Both the position numbers and the translations under genes were made by a program. The notes beneath the pieces are model-generated. The model was given only the letters and a program-made list of their open reading frames with translations. It had not been told where the DNA came from and did no database searches. A stretch of 55,667 nt of DNA, from assembly GCA_020725265.1 (NCBI GenBank), contig DYFK01000006.1:66599-122265 (forward strand), in the 5' to 3' direction. The first letter of the stretch is position 1, and every line of letters starts with the position of its first letter. Shown here piece after piece: positions 46,959-53,922 of this stretch. Origin of the DNA: Hydrogenophilus sp. (GTDB lineage Bacteria > Pseudomonadota > Gammaproteobacteria > Burkholderiales > Thiobacillaceae).

Positions 46959-47776
46959 CAGTTTTCCAGGGCGCGCGCCATGCGCCGGATCGGGTGGTAA
47001 TGGGCATCCTCGACCAGGGCGAAACCGATCTCCGGGCCCAGCGCGCGGTTGGCTTCCAGACCGCCGGTGTACGGATGCAGCAGGGCGTCGCGGACGCGCG
47101 CGGCATCGGCTTCCGGCACCTTGGGCGAAGCGACGACGACATGCGGCGGCAGCGGTTGCGAGGTGGCCAGGATGCGCAAGCCGCGCGGCAGATAGGCGCG
47201 GGCGATGTCGAGACGCAGGCCGCCGGCGTCGAAATCGCCGTGGATCACGGCGAGCGCGACCCGTTCGTGGCGGTCGAGGTGGGTGACGACGGCCAGATCG
47301 TCGCGCTTGAGGCCGGCATTCGCCAGCATCCGCTTGGGCGCCAGCGCGCTCGACAGGGAGATTTCCGCGCCCAGCGCGACGCGCCGCCCGGCCAGGTCGG
47401 CGACCCGCCGGATCGGGCTGTCGTCACGCACCACCAGCGCGCTCTGGTAGAAGGCGTGCCCGCCTTCGGTCTCGCCGGCCAGGATGCGCACGGTGCCGCG
47501 TTCACGCGCCCGGATGTAGGGGGTTGGGCCGAGATAGGCGTAATCGGCGCGGCCGTCGGCGATCATCGCGATCTGCTCGTCGTAGCTGTTGGCGATCACC
47601 AGGCGCATCGGCCGGCCGAGCGTGCCGGCCAGATACAGGGTCAGCGGCCGGAACCGGGCATACAGCCGGCTCGGCGTGTCATAGGGATGGACCACGAAGA
47701 CCGTGGCCCGGGGCGCCGCGCGCGTGCCGGCCAGCGGCGCCAGGCCGAGCGCGGCGAGGAAGGCGCGGCGACGCAT
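46955..47776 (-). CDS. PhnD-like periplasmic substrate-binding protein (probable sensory subunit)
   Basis: A 273-residue exported protein (signal to about 21, with an Arg-rich MRRRAF start) of the phosphate/phosphite/phosphonate-binding family. Landmarks are VHPYDTPSRLYARFRPLTLYL, here taken as YARFRPLTLYLAGTLGRP, then DGRADYAYLGPTPYIRA and DLAGRRVALG. No ABC permease or ATPase gene is nearby; instead a histidine kinase overlaps its 3' end, which points to sensing rather than import. AioX and ArxX of arsenite oxidisers are PhnD-like proteins in the same arrangement. This protein has no Cys at all, so it cannot bind arsenite through a Cys thiol; an oxyanion such as arsenate or phosphate is as likely. 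Confidence 0.88.
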   Translation of the reverse strand: MRRRAFLAALGLAPLAGTRAAPRATVFVVHPYDTPSRLYARFRPLTLYLAGTLGRPMRLVIANSYDEQIAMIADGRADYAYLGPTPYIRARERGTVRILAGETEGGHAFYQSALVVRDDSPIRRVADLAGRRVALGAEISLSSALAPKRMLANAGLKRDDLAVVTHLDRHERVALAVIHGDFDAGGLRLDIARAYLPRGLRILATSQPLPPHVVVASPKVPEADAARVRDALLHPYTGGLEANRALGPEIGFALVEDAHYHPIRRMARALENW

Positions 47777-47783
47777 GGCCGGA

Positions 47784-48017
47784 TCAGCCCAGCCAGCCCT
47801 CGATCTTCTTGCGATCGGGCACGCCGCCGCTGTGCACCACCTTGCCGTCGATCACCACGCCGGGGGTGCTCAGGATGCCGTAGCCGAGGATGGCGGCCAT
47901 GTCGGTGACCTTTTCCAGTTCGATGGCGATGCCTTGGGCATCGGCCACTTCCGCGACCAGCCTGGCGGTGGTTTCGCAGTTGCGGCAGCCGGGGCCGAGG
48001 ATCTTGACCTGTTTCAT
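47784..48017 (-). CDS. Mini-thioredoxin (redox-active disulfide protein 2 family)
   Basis: A 77-residue thioredoxin-fold protein with the active site GPGCRNC near residues 9-14 and [15 protein letters not shown] carrying the cis-Pro. The small TM0996-like family is often encoded beside ArsP-type permeases. The ATG overlaps the arsM stop (ATGA) and the PhnD-like gene starts 7 nt downstream. It may keep cysteines of the ArsM or permease proteins reduced. There is no signal peptide, so it is cytoplasmic. Confidence 0.9.
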   Translation of the reverse strand: MKQVKILGPGCRNCETTARLVAEVADAQGIAIELEKVTDMAAILGYGILSTPGVVIDGKVVHSGGVPDRKKIEGWLG

Positions 48018-48856
48018 GACGTTTCCTCCAGGGGTTTGAACGCCTCGATGGTGGCCGAGGCGATGTAGCGTTCGACGCCGCGGCCGGGCGCCCAGTTGCG
48101 GATGTATTCGCCGCTGGCGGCCTTGGGCGCGATGCGGATGTCGGCGAAGCCCGCGTCCGCGAGCAGCGCGGCGAGTTCGTCGACGCTGGCGGCGCCGGCG
48201 ACGCAGGCGGTGTGCAGGGCGACTTCCGCGCGCATGTCCTCCGGTAGCGGCGCCATCGCGACGATGTCGGAAATCGCCAGTCGGCCGCCCGGTTTCAATA
48301 CGCGGAAGGCGTCGCGGAACACCCGCGCCTTGTCCGGCGACAGATTGATCACGCAGTTCGAAATGATCACATCCACCGACGCGTCGGCGACCGGCAGGTG
48401 CTCGATTTCACCGAGGCGGAATTCGACGTTGGCGTAGCCGCCCTTGAGCGCGTTGGCGCGCGCTTTGGTCAGCATGTCCGGAGTCATGTCGACGCCGATC
48501 ACATGGCCGGCCGGGCCGACCGCGCGCGCGGCGAGGAAGCAGTCGAAGCCGGCGCCGCTGCCCAGGTCGAGCACGGTTTCGCCGGCTTTCAGCGCGGCGA
48601 TGGCTTGCGGATTGCCGCAGCCGAGACCGAGGTTGGCGCCGTCCGGCACGACGGCGGTTTCCTCCGCGCTGTAGCCGATGCCGCGCGCGAGCAGGGCGGC
48701 GACGTCCTGGTCGGTCGGCGCGCAACAGCCGCCACCGGACGGCGCGGGCGCGCAACAGCCGCCGGCACTGGCGGGGGCGCCGCCGCCGGCGCGCGCGACG
48801 GCGCCGTAGGCGGCGCGGACCTGTTGGCGGATGGTGTCGTGTTCGAGGGGACTCAT
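48014..48856 (-). CDS. arsM: Arsenite S-adenosylmethionine methyltransferase ArsM
   Basis: A 280-residue methyltransferase that turns As(III) into methylated arsenicals. SAM motif I is [16 protein letters not shown]. Arsenic-site Cys are in [21 protein letters not shown] and HTACVAGA. The N-terminal segment has two Cys-Cys pairs (GGCCAPAP and GGGCCAPT) in a Gly/Ala/Pro-rich stretch. The start at 48856 ([13 protein letters not shown]) is chosen; upstream codons fall in a dispersed palindromic repeat. The ArsP-type permease upstream would export the trivalent methylated product. Confidence 0.93.
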   Translation of the reverse strand: MSPLEHDTIRQQVRAAYGAVARAGGGAPASAGGCCAPAPSGGGCCAPTDQDVAALLARGIGYSAEETAVVPDGANLGLGCGNPQAIAALKAGETVLDLGSGAGFDCFLAARAVGPAGHVIGVDMTPDMLTKARANALKGGYANVEFRLGEIEHLPVADASVDVIISNCVINLSPDKARVFRDAFRVLKPGGRLAISDIVAMAPLPEDMRAEVALHTACVAGAASVDELAALLADAGFADIRIAPKAASGEYIRNWAPGRGVERYIASATIEAFKPLEETS

Positions 48857-48910
48857 GGGGGTGCTCCGTGGGAGAAGGAAACGGCGGTGCTCAGGACCCG
48901 CCGAACTGCG

Positions 48911-48979
48911 CGTCATCCCCGCGTAGGCGGGAATCCAGTGCCACGATCTGGCTGGGTTCACGCCCGCGCGGGAACGACG
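48911..48979. repeat. Dispersed palindromic repeat (MITE-like)
   Basis: CGTCATCCCCGCGTAGGCGG at the left and an imperfect reverse complement ending GGGAACGACG at the right form a 69-bp hairpin element. The arms match the common proteobacterial pattern GTCATTCCCGCG...GGAATCCAG. It lies between the Cys-tail gene and arsM. Confidence 0.7.
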
Positions 48980-49003
48980 AAATCGGAGAAATCACCGTCG
49001 TGC

Positions 49004-49360
49004 TCAGCAACACGCCTGCCCGGATTTTGTCGGCGTGCAGCAGGAACCCCCTTCCACCACCGCGATGTTGGCGAACGGGTCGGGCTTGATCGCCGGTTTC
49101 GCCGGCGCCATGGCCTCGGCATAGGCTGCGTCGAAGCGCGCGTCGAGCTTTTGCGCGTTCATTTGCGAAGACTCGTCGCGGATGTGGCGGGCGATCTCGA
49201 TCACCGCGTCGATCTGTTCACGCGCCACGCCGTAGCCCTTCAGCTTGTCGATCTGGCACAGGCCCTGGTTGGGATGGTTGGACGCGATGTTGGCGGATAG
49301 CGCCACCAGCGCGACGATGGATGGATGCAACTCGGTGCGGGGGGACGACTCGGCGCTCAT
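49004..49360 (-). CDS. Small AhpD-like protein with a double Cys-Cys tail
   Basis: A 118-residue protein whose ATG overlaps the permease stop (ATGA), so it is translated with it. The N-terminal half (VALVALSANIASNHPNQGLCQ, used here as ALSANIASNHPNQGL, then EQIDAVIEIARHIRDE) resembles the helical core of carboxymuconolactone decarboxylase/AhpD-like proteins, but lacks a CxxC. The C-terminus ends GGSCCTPTKSGQACC, a flexible tail with two vicinal Cys pairs that could bind trivalent arsenic. I do not know a characterised homologue. Its place between an ArsP-type permease and ArsM suggests a carrier or accessory role in arsenic handling. Confidence 0.82.
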   Translation of the reverse strand: MSAESSPRTELHPSIVALVALSANIASNHPNQGLCQIDKLKGYGVAREQIDAVIEIARHIRDESSQMNAQKLDARFDAAYAEAMAPAKPAIKPDPFANIAVVEGGSCCTPTKSGQACC

Positions 49361-50322
49361 GCGAACACACTCCTCAGGCTGTTGAACAGGACGCCGACCA
49401 GCACGAAGGCGACGGCGAGATAGGCGGCGAAGAAGCCCAGCAGCGGCCATTTCACCACTTTGCGCAGGATCAGCATTTCCGGCAGCGACAGCGCGATCAC
49501 CGCCATCATGAAGGCGAGCACGGTGCCGATCGGCACGCCCTTGCCGAGCAGCGCCTCGGCCACCGGGATGACGCCGACCGCGTCGGAGTACATCGGCACG
49601 CCGGCCAGCACCGCGACGATCACCGACAGCACCGAACCGTCGCCGGCGATCCTGGCGACGAAATCCGCCGGCACGTAGCCGTGGATCAGCGCGCCGATGC
49701 CGACGCCGATCAGCACGTACTTCCAGATGCGGCCGACGATCTGGCGCGCCTCGTTCCAGGCATACAGGTGACGACCGCGCGGGCTGTCGTCGCGCGCGAT
49801 GGTCGGCGCCTCGCCCATGCGGATCTTCCACACGTAGTCTTCCACCCAGCGTTCCAGTTTCAGCGCCTGCAACACGTAGCCGCCGACGAAGGCGATGGTC
49901 AGGCCGGTGAACACGTAGATCAGCGTCAACTGCCAGCCGATGACGCCGGCCAGCACCACCACCGCCACCTGGTTCACCATCGGGCTGGCGATCAGGAAGG
50001 ACAGCGTCACGCCGAGCGGGATGCCGGCCTCGACGAAACCGATGAACAGCGGGATCGACGAGCACGAGCAGAACGGCGTCACCGCGCCCAGGCCCACCGC
50101 CGTCAGCCGCGCGCCGGGGCCGGAGCGGCCGCGCATCAGGGCGCGCACCTTCTCCGGCGTGAGCAGCGCGCGCAGCCAGCCCATCAGGTAGATCACCGTG
50201 GTCAGCAGCACCAGAATCTTCGCCACGTCCATGACGAAGAACTGCATGGCCGCGCCGGCCGCGCTGTCCGGCGCCAGGCCGAACAGCTCGAAGGCGATCA
50301 GGTTGCCGAGGGCGTCGAACAT
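49357..50322 (-). CDS. ArsP-type permease (organoarsenical/metal efflux family)
   Basis: A 321-residue membrane protein of about eight helices with the family signature AVTPFCSCSSIPLFIGFVEA and the second repeat element AGVPMYSDAVGVIPVAEALL. ArsP proteins export trivalent methylated arsenicals; other members of this family have been linked to copper or zinc. Here arsM, a mini-thioredoxin and a Cys-tail protein follow directly, which supports export of methylarsenite. It overlaps the Cys-tail gene by 3 nt and starts 22 nt after the metallo-beta-lactamase-fold gene. Confidence 0.9.
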   Translation of the reverse strand: MFDALGNLIAFELFGLAPDSAAGAAMQFFVMDVAKILVLLTTVIYLMGWLRALLTPEKVRALMRGRSGPGARLTAVGLGAVTPFCSCSSIPLFIGFVEAGIPLGVTLSFLIASPMVNQVAVVVLAGVIGWQLTLIYVFTGLTIAFVGGYVLQALKLERWVEDYVWKIRMGEAPTIARDDSPRGRHLYAWNEARQIVGRIWKYVLIGVGIGALIHGYVPADFVARIAGDGSVLSVIVAVLAGVPMYSDAVGVIPVAEALLGKGVPIGTVLAFMMAVIALSLPEMLILRKVVKWPLLGFFAAYLAVAFVLVGVLFNSLRSVFA

Positions 50323-50344
50323 GGGGCTGCGCGGGGTGACCCGG

Positions 50345-51259
50345 TCACTCGGACTCGAAACGCACGAAAGCGCGGCTCATGTTGCCGCGATGCAGTTCGT
50401 CGTAGTTTCGCAGATGGCGGAACGCCGGCAGGTCGGCGAATTTCGCCAGCGTTTCGTCGAGCGGTTCCATGTCGCGCGCGGCCGCGGCGATGTGCTCGAT
50501 CAGGAAATCGTAGTAATCGCCGGATTCGCGCCGCGCCTGTGCCAGATCGGTGACGCGGCCGTGACCGGGTACCACGCGTTTCGGCGCCAGCGCCTCCAGG
50601 GCGCGGAAGGCGCGCTGGCCGGCGCGCGGGTCGGACGCCGGCAGCACGCCGAGCAGGCGGTCGACGTAGACCAGGTCGCCGGTGAAGACGACCGCGTGGT
50701 CGGGCAGCCAGACCATGGCGTCGCCGGGGTAGTGGGTGTCGGTGTGGCGCAGTTCCAGACGCACGCCCCCCAGGGTCAGGGCGGCCATGTCGCCGGCCAG
50801 CGCGCGTGTCGCCGGTAGCGCTTGCGTGCCGGCCAGACGTTCGCCGAGGAAGCGCTTGAGCCCTTCGAGCTGCTGCGCGCCGTTGCGCGCCTGCCCCTCG
50901 GCGGTGCGCGCCAGGGCGATGATTTCCGCGCCCCGTTCGGCGAACCAGGCGTTGCCCAGCCAGCGGTGGTCCTGACCGCCGGTGTTGATCACCCAGCGCA
51001 CCGGCTGCCCGGTCACCGCGCGGATGGCCGCCGCCAGCTTCTCCGCGCCCAGCGCGCTGGCGCCGGAGTCGATCAGGATCACGCCTTCGGTGGTGACGAT
51101 GAAGCCGTAATTGGCGTTGAGGCCGTCGTTGTCCATGTCGCGCTGGCCGAGCGGACCGACGATGGCGTAGACCCCATCGGCCACCGGCTCGGCCTTGGGC
51201 TGGTAGGCATGTGCGAACAACGGCATGGCGAACGCCAGCAACAGGAACAGGAAACGCAT
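50345..51259 (-). CDS. Exported metallo-beta-lactamase-fold protein with a reduced zinc motif
   Basis: A 304-residue protein with a signal peptide (FLFLLLAFAMPLFAHA). The fold is shown by GFIVTTEGVILIDSGAS, the motif strand VINTGGQDHRWLGNAWFA, HTDTHYPGDAMVWLP, VVFTGDLVYVD and VVPGHGRVTD. The canonical HxHxDH is GGQDH here: both His of the first metal site are missing while Asp-His remain. The role in the arsenic operon is unknown; similar folds occur as SoxH and in periplasmic relay proteins. Of two ATG codons (51265 and 51259), the second has AAAGGA at better spacing. Confidence 0.88.
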   Translation of the reverse strand: MRFLFLLLAFAMPLFAHAYQPKAEPVADGVYAIVGPLGQRDMDNDGLNANYGFIVTTEGVILIDSGASALGAEKLAAAIRAVTGQPVRWVINTGGQDHRWLGNAWFAERGAEIIALARTAEGQARNGAQQLEGLKRFLGERLAGTQALPATRALAGDMAALTLGGVRLELRHTDTHYPGDAMVWLPDHAVVFTGDLVYVDRLLGVLPASDPRAGQRAFRALEALAPKRVVPGHGRVTDLAQARRESGDYYDFLIEHIAAAARDMEPLDETLAKFADLPAFRHLRNYDELHRGNMSRAFVRFESE

Positions 51260-51281
51260 GCTCATCCTTTCAAGGGTGGAT

Positions 51282-52388
51282 TCAGGGCGCGGCAGTGTCG
51301 CCCGCGTCGATCCGGCCGGCCAGCCCCCGTTCGTACCAACCCTTGCTGCGGTTGACCACCCGCACCACCAGCAGCATCACCGGCACCTCGATCAGCACGC
51401 CGACCACGGTGGCCAGCGCCGCGCCGGACTGAAAGCCGAACAGCGCGATGGCCGCCGCCACCGCCAGTTCGAAGAAGTTGGAGGCGCCGATCAGCGCCGA
51501 CGGGCAGGCGACGCTGTGCTTCTCGCCCACCCTGCGGTTGAGCCAGTAGGCGAGGCTGGAATTGAAGAACACCTGGATCAGGATCGGTACCGCCAGCAGC
51601 GCGATGATCAGCGGCTGGGCGAGGATCTGCTCGCCCTGGAAGGCGAACAGCAGCACCAGGGTGGCGAGCAGCGCGACGATGGAGGCGTGGCCGAGCGTGG
51701 CCAGCGTCGCGTCGAATTTCGCCTGGCCCTGGGCCAGCAAACGTTTTCGCCAGAGCTGGGCGAGGATCACCGGGATGACGATGTACAGCAGCACCGAGGT
51801 GAACAGCGTGTCCCACGGCACGACGATCGCCGAAAGCCCCAGCAGCAGGCCGACGATGGGCGCGAAGGCGAAGATCATGATGGTGTCGTTGAGCGCCACC
51901 TGCGACAGCGTGAAATACGGGTCGCCGCCGGTCAGCCGGCTCCACACGAACACCATCGCGGTGCACGGCGCGGCGGCCAGCAGGATCAGGCCGGCGACGT
52001 AGCTGTCGAGCTGATCCGCTGGCAGATAGGGCGCGAACAGCTGGCGGATGAAGATCCAGGCCAGCAGCGCCATGGAAAAGGGTTTCACCGCCCAGTTCAC
52101 GAACAGCGTGACGCCGATGCCTTTCCAGTGCGATTTCACCTGGTGCAAGGCGCCGAAGTCGATCTTCATCAGCATCGGGATGATCATGATCCAGATCAGC
52201 AGACCGACCGGGATGTTGACCTGGGCCACTTCCATGCGCCCGAGCGCCTGGAACGGCGCCGGGAAGAACTGGCCCAGGCCGATGCCGACGATGATGCACA
52301 GCGCCACCCACAGCGTCAGCCAGCGTTCGAACAGATTCATCGGCGCGCCTGCGGCGCGTTTGCCGGTGACTTCACATTGGGCGGACAT
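51282..52388 (-). CDS. acr3: Arsenite efflux permease Acr3
   Basis: A 368-residue inner-membrane transporter of about ten helices that expels As(OH)3. The conserved membrane Cys is in LAAAPCTAMVFVWSRLT and the conserved Glu in GVLIEVPVMLLVVRVV. Other family stretches are GLLIWIMIIPMLMKIDF and ALIGASNFFELAVAAAI. The start at 52388 gives MSAQCEVTGKRA before the usual MNLFERWLTLWVALC. It lies between arsC and the metallo-beta-lactamase-fold gene; ArsC supplies its arsenite. Confidence 0.95.
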   Translation of the reverse strand: MSAQCEVTGKRAAGAPMNLFERWLTLWVALCIIVGIGLGQFFPAPFQALGRMEVAQVNIPVGLLIWIMIIPMLMKIDFGALHQVKSHWKGIGVTLFVNWAVKPFSMALLAWIFIRQLFAPYLPADQLDSYVAGLILLAAAPCTAMVFVWSRLTGGDPYFTLSQVALNDTIMIFAFAPIVGLLLGLSAIVVPWDTLFTSVLLYIVIPVILAQLWRKRLLAQGQAKFDATLATLGHASIVALLATLVLLFAFQGEQILAQPLIIALLAVPILIQVFFNSSLAYWLNRRVGEKHSVACPSALIGASNFFELAVAAAIALFGFQSGAALATVVGVLIEVPVMLLVVRVVNRSKGWYERGLAGRIDAGDTAAP

Positions 52389-52402
52389 GGTTCAGCCAGC
52401 GA

Positions 52403-52807
52403 TCAAAGGCCCAGCGCCTCGCGCACGGCGGGAATCAGGCGGGCGCGGATGTCGTCGCGCACCGCGAGGAAGCTCTCCAGCGGCTCGCCGTGCGGATCGT
52501 GGAACGGCAGGTGGATGGCCTTCACCGGGCGCGGGAATACCGGGCAGGTTTCCCTGGCGTTGTCGCAGACGGTGACCACCAGGTCGATGTCCTGGTGCAT
52601 CACCGCGTCGACGTCCTTCGGGTACAGCCCTTCGGTGTTCAGGCCGGCGGCCCGCAACGCGGCGATGGCGCCTTCGGCCACCCTGGGTTGCGGCCGGGTG
52701 CCGGCTGACAGCGCATGCACCTGGCTGGAGAGATCGTGGTTGAGCAGCACTTCGGCCATTTGCGAACGGCAGGAGTTGCCGGTGCACAGGATCAGGACGT
52801 TTTTCAT
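52403..52807 (-). CDS. arsC: Arsenate reductase, thioredoxin-coupled (low-molecular-weight phosphatase fold)
   Basis: A 134-residue enzyme reducing arsenate to arsenite. The P-loop CTGNSCRSQMAE has nucleophile C8, and C81 and C88 (CDNARETCP) complete the three-Cys relay of the thioredoxin-dependent class. DPHGEPLESF provides the general-acid Asp region. The ATG at 52807 is chosen because the family starts at the P-loop strand (MKNVLILC); the longer frame upstream crosses arsR. It precedes acr3 by 14 nt. Confidence 0.95.
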   Translation of the reverse strand: MKNVLILCTGNSCRSQMAEVLLNHDLSSQVHALSAGTRPQPRVAEGAIAALRAAGLNTEGLYPKDVDAVMHQDIDLVVTVCDNARETCPVFPRPVKAIHLPFHDPHGEPLESFLAVRDDIRARLIPAVREALGL

Positions 52808-52857
52808 GTGGGGCTCCGTGAGAATGGAATCGAATGGTCCGCGCGCGAGTCCACGCG

Positions 52858-53181
52858 TCAGGCCGCGCGCGAACAGCAGTCGGCGGCGTTGTCCGGGGTC
52901 GCGGCCGGCGTGGCCATGCCGTCGCGCATGTGCCAGAGGATGCGCAATGCCCAGGCCGGTACTTCGGGATGGACGCGGTAATGCATCCAGACGCCCTGGC
53001 GACGGCTGGCGACCAGGCCGGCGTCGCGCAATACCGCGAGATGGCGGGAAACCTTGGGCTGCGGCTCGTTCAGGGCGCCATGCAGTTCGCACACGCATCG
53101 CTCGTCGGTGTCGAGCAGCAGGGCGAGCAGGCGGCGCCGCACGGGATCGCCGAGGGCATCGAAAAACGTCTGTTCATCCAT
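52858..53181 (-). CDS. arsR: Arsenic-responsive transcriptional repressor ArsR
   Basis: A 107-residue winged-helix repressor. The metal site is ERCVCELHGAL in the DNA-recognition region, followed by QPKVSRHLAVLRDAGLV and the wing ASRRQGVWMHYRVHP. A C-terminal Cys pair (DCCSRAA) may add a ligand. It releases DNA when arsenite binds. It is first in the minus-strand ars run, 50 nt before arsC. A dyad overlaps its own start codon. Confidence 0.95.
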   Translation of the reverse strand: MDEQTFFDALGDPVRRRLLALLLDTDERCVCELHGALNEPQPKVSRHLAVLRDAGLVASRRQGVWMHYRVHPEVPAWALRILWHMRDGMATPAATPDNAADCCSRAA

Positions 53182-53221
53182 ATGTGAACGAATTTCAATT
53201 GCTGTAATGAAGCGGATTATG
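53172..53221 (-). promoter_or_regulatory. arsR promoter and possible operator
   Basis: GTTCA (53172-53176 on the plus strand) and TGAAC (53185-53189) form an inverted repeat over the arsR ATG. On the minus strand CATAAT (53221-53216) is a candidate -10; no clear -35 is seen. The AT-rich gap 53182-53271 contrasts with its neighbours and holds no gene. Confidence 0.35.
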
Positions 53222-53271
53222 CGCTTTTTTATATTCGATTTGGTGAATATGTTGGTCTGGGCGGAATGGTT

Positions 53272-53922
53272 TCAGGCCAGCCCGAGGCCGCGCGCGCGCA
53301 GCGCGGCCTCGGCGCGCGTGGAGATGTTGAGCTTGCGGTAGATGTTCTTGATGTGGTCGCCGGCGGTATGTCGGGAGATGCCGAGTTGTCCGGCGATTTC
53401 AGCGATGCGCAGGCCGCGCGCGAGCAGGGCCAGGGTTTCCCGTTCACGTGGGCTGAGCTCGATGGTCGGGGTGGCGGGAGACGCGGTTGGCGGGGTCGCC
53501 GGCGCCGACTGGAAATGGCGCAGCAGGCGCCGGGCGATGGCCGGCGACAGTGGCGGCTGGCCATCGGCGATGCCGGCCAGTCGCGCGCGCAGGCGTTCCG
53601 GTGGCGCGTCCTTGAGCAGATAGCCCTGGGCGCCAGCGCCGAGCGCGGCGAACAGGTGGTCGTCGTCGTCGAAGATGGTGGCGACGATGTTGACGCAGTC
53701 CGGCTGGGAGGCGGTCAGTTCGGCGATGAATTCGGCGCCGTCGCCGTCCGGCAGGCCGAGGTCGACCAGGGCCAGGTCGAAATTCAGGCGCGCGGTCAGC
53801 GCGCGCGCTTCGGCGAGATTGCCGGCGTGATGGCGGGTGGCGTCGGGAAACAGGCCGGCGACGGCGGCATCGAGCAGCGCGCGTGCCTCGGCCAGATCGT
53901 CCAGCACCAGGATGCGCTTCAT
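53272..53922 (-). CDS. NarL/LuxR-type response regulator
   Basis: A 216-residue regulator with a receiver domain (MKRILVLDDLAEARALLD, phospho-acceptor Asp in LALVDLGLPDGDG, Lys in YLLKDAPPE), a Thr/Pro linker, and a GerE-type helix-turn-helix (LSPRERETLALLARGLRIAE and SRHTAGDHIKNIYRKLN). The ATG at 53922 overlaps the kinase stop, so the pair is coupled. The target genes are not identifiable; arsR lies 90 nt downstream in the same direction. Confidence 0.93.
   Translation of the reverse strand: MKRILVLDDLAEARALLDAAVAGLFPDATRHHAGNLAEARALTARLNFDLALVDLGLPDGDGAEFIAELTASQPDCVNIVATIFDDDDHLFAALGAGAQGYLLKDAPPERLRARLAGIADGQPPLSPAIARRLLRHFQSAPATPPTASPATPTIELSPRERETLALLARGLRIAEIAGQLGISRHTAGDHIKNIYRKLNISTRAEAALRARGLGLA

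Noticed and set aside
46955-47776. Naming the PhnD-like gene aioX
   Set aside because: No Cys in the protein and no aioBA in the window; only the gene arrangement is similar.
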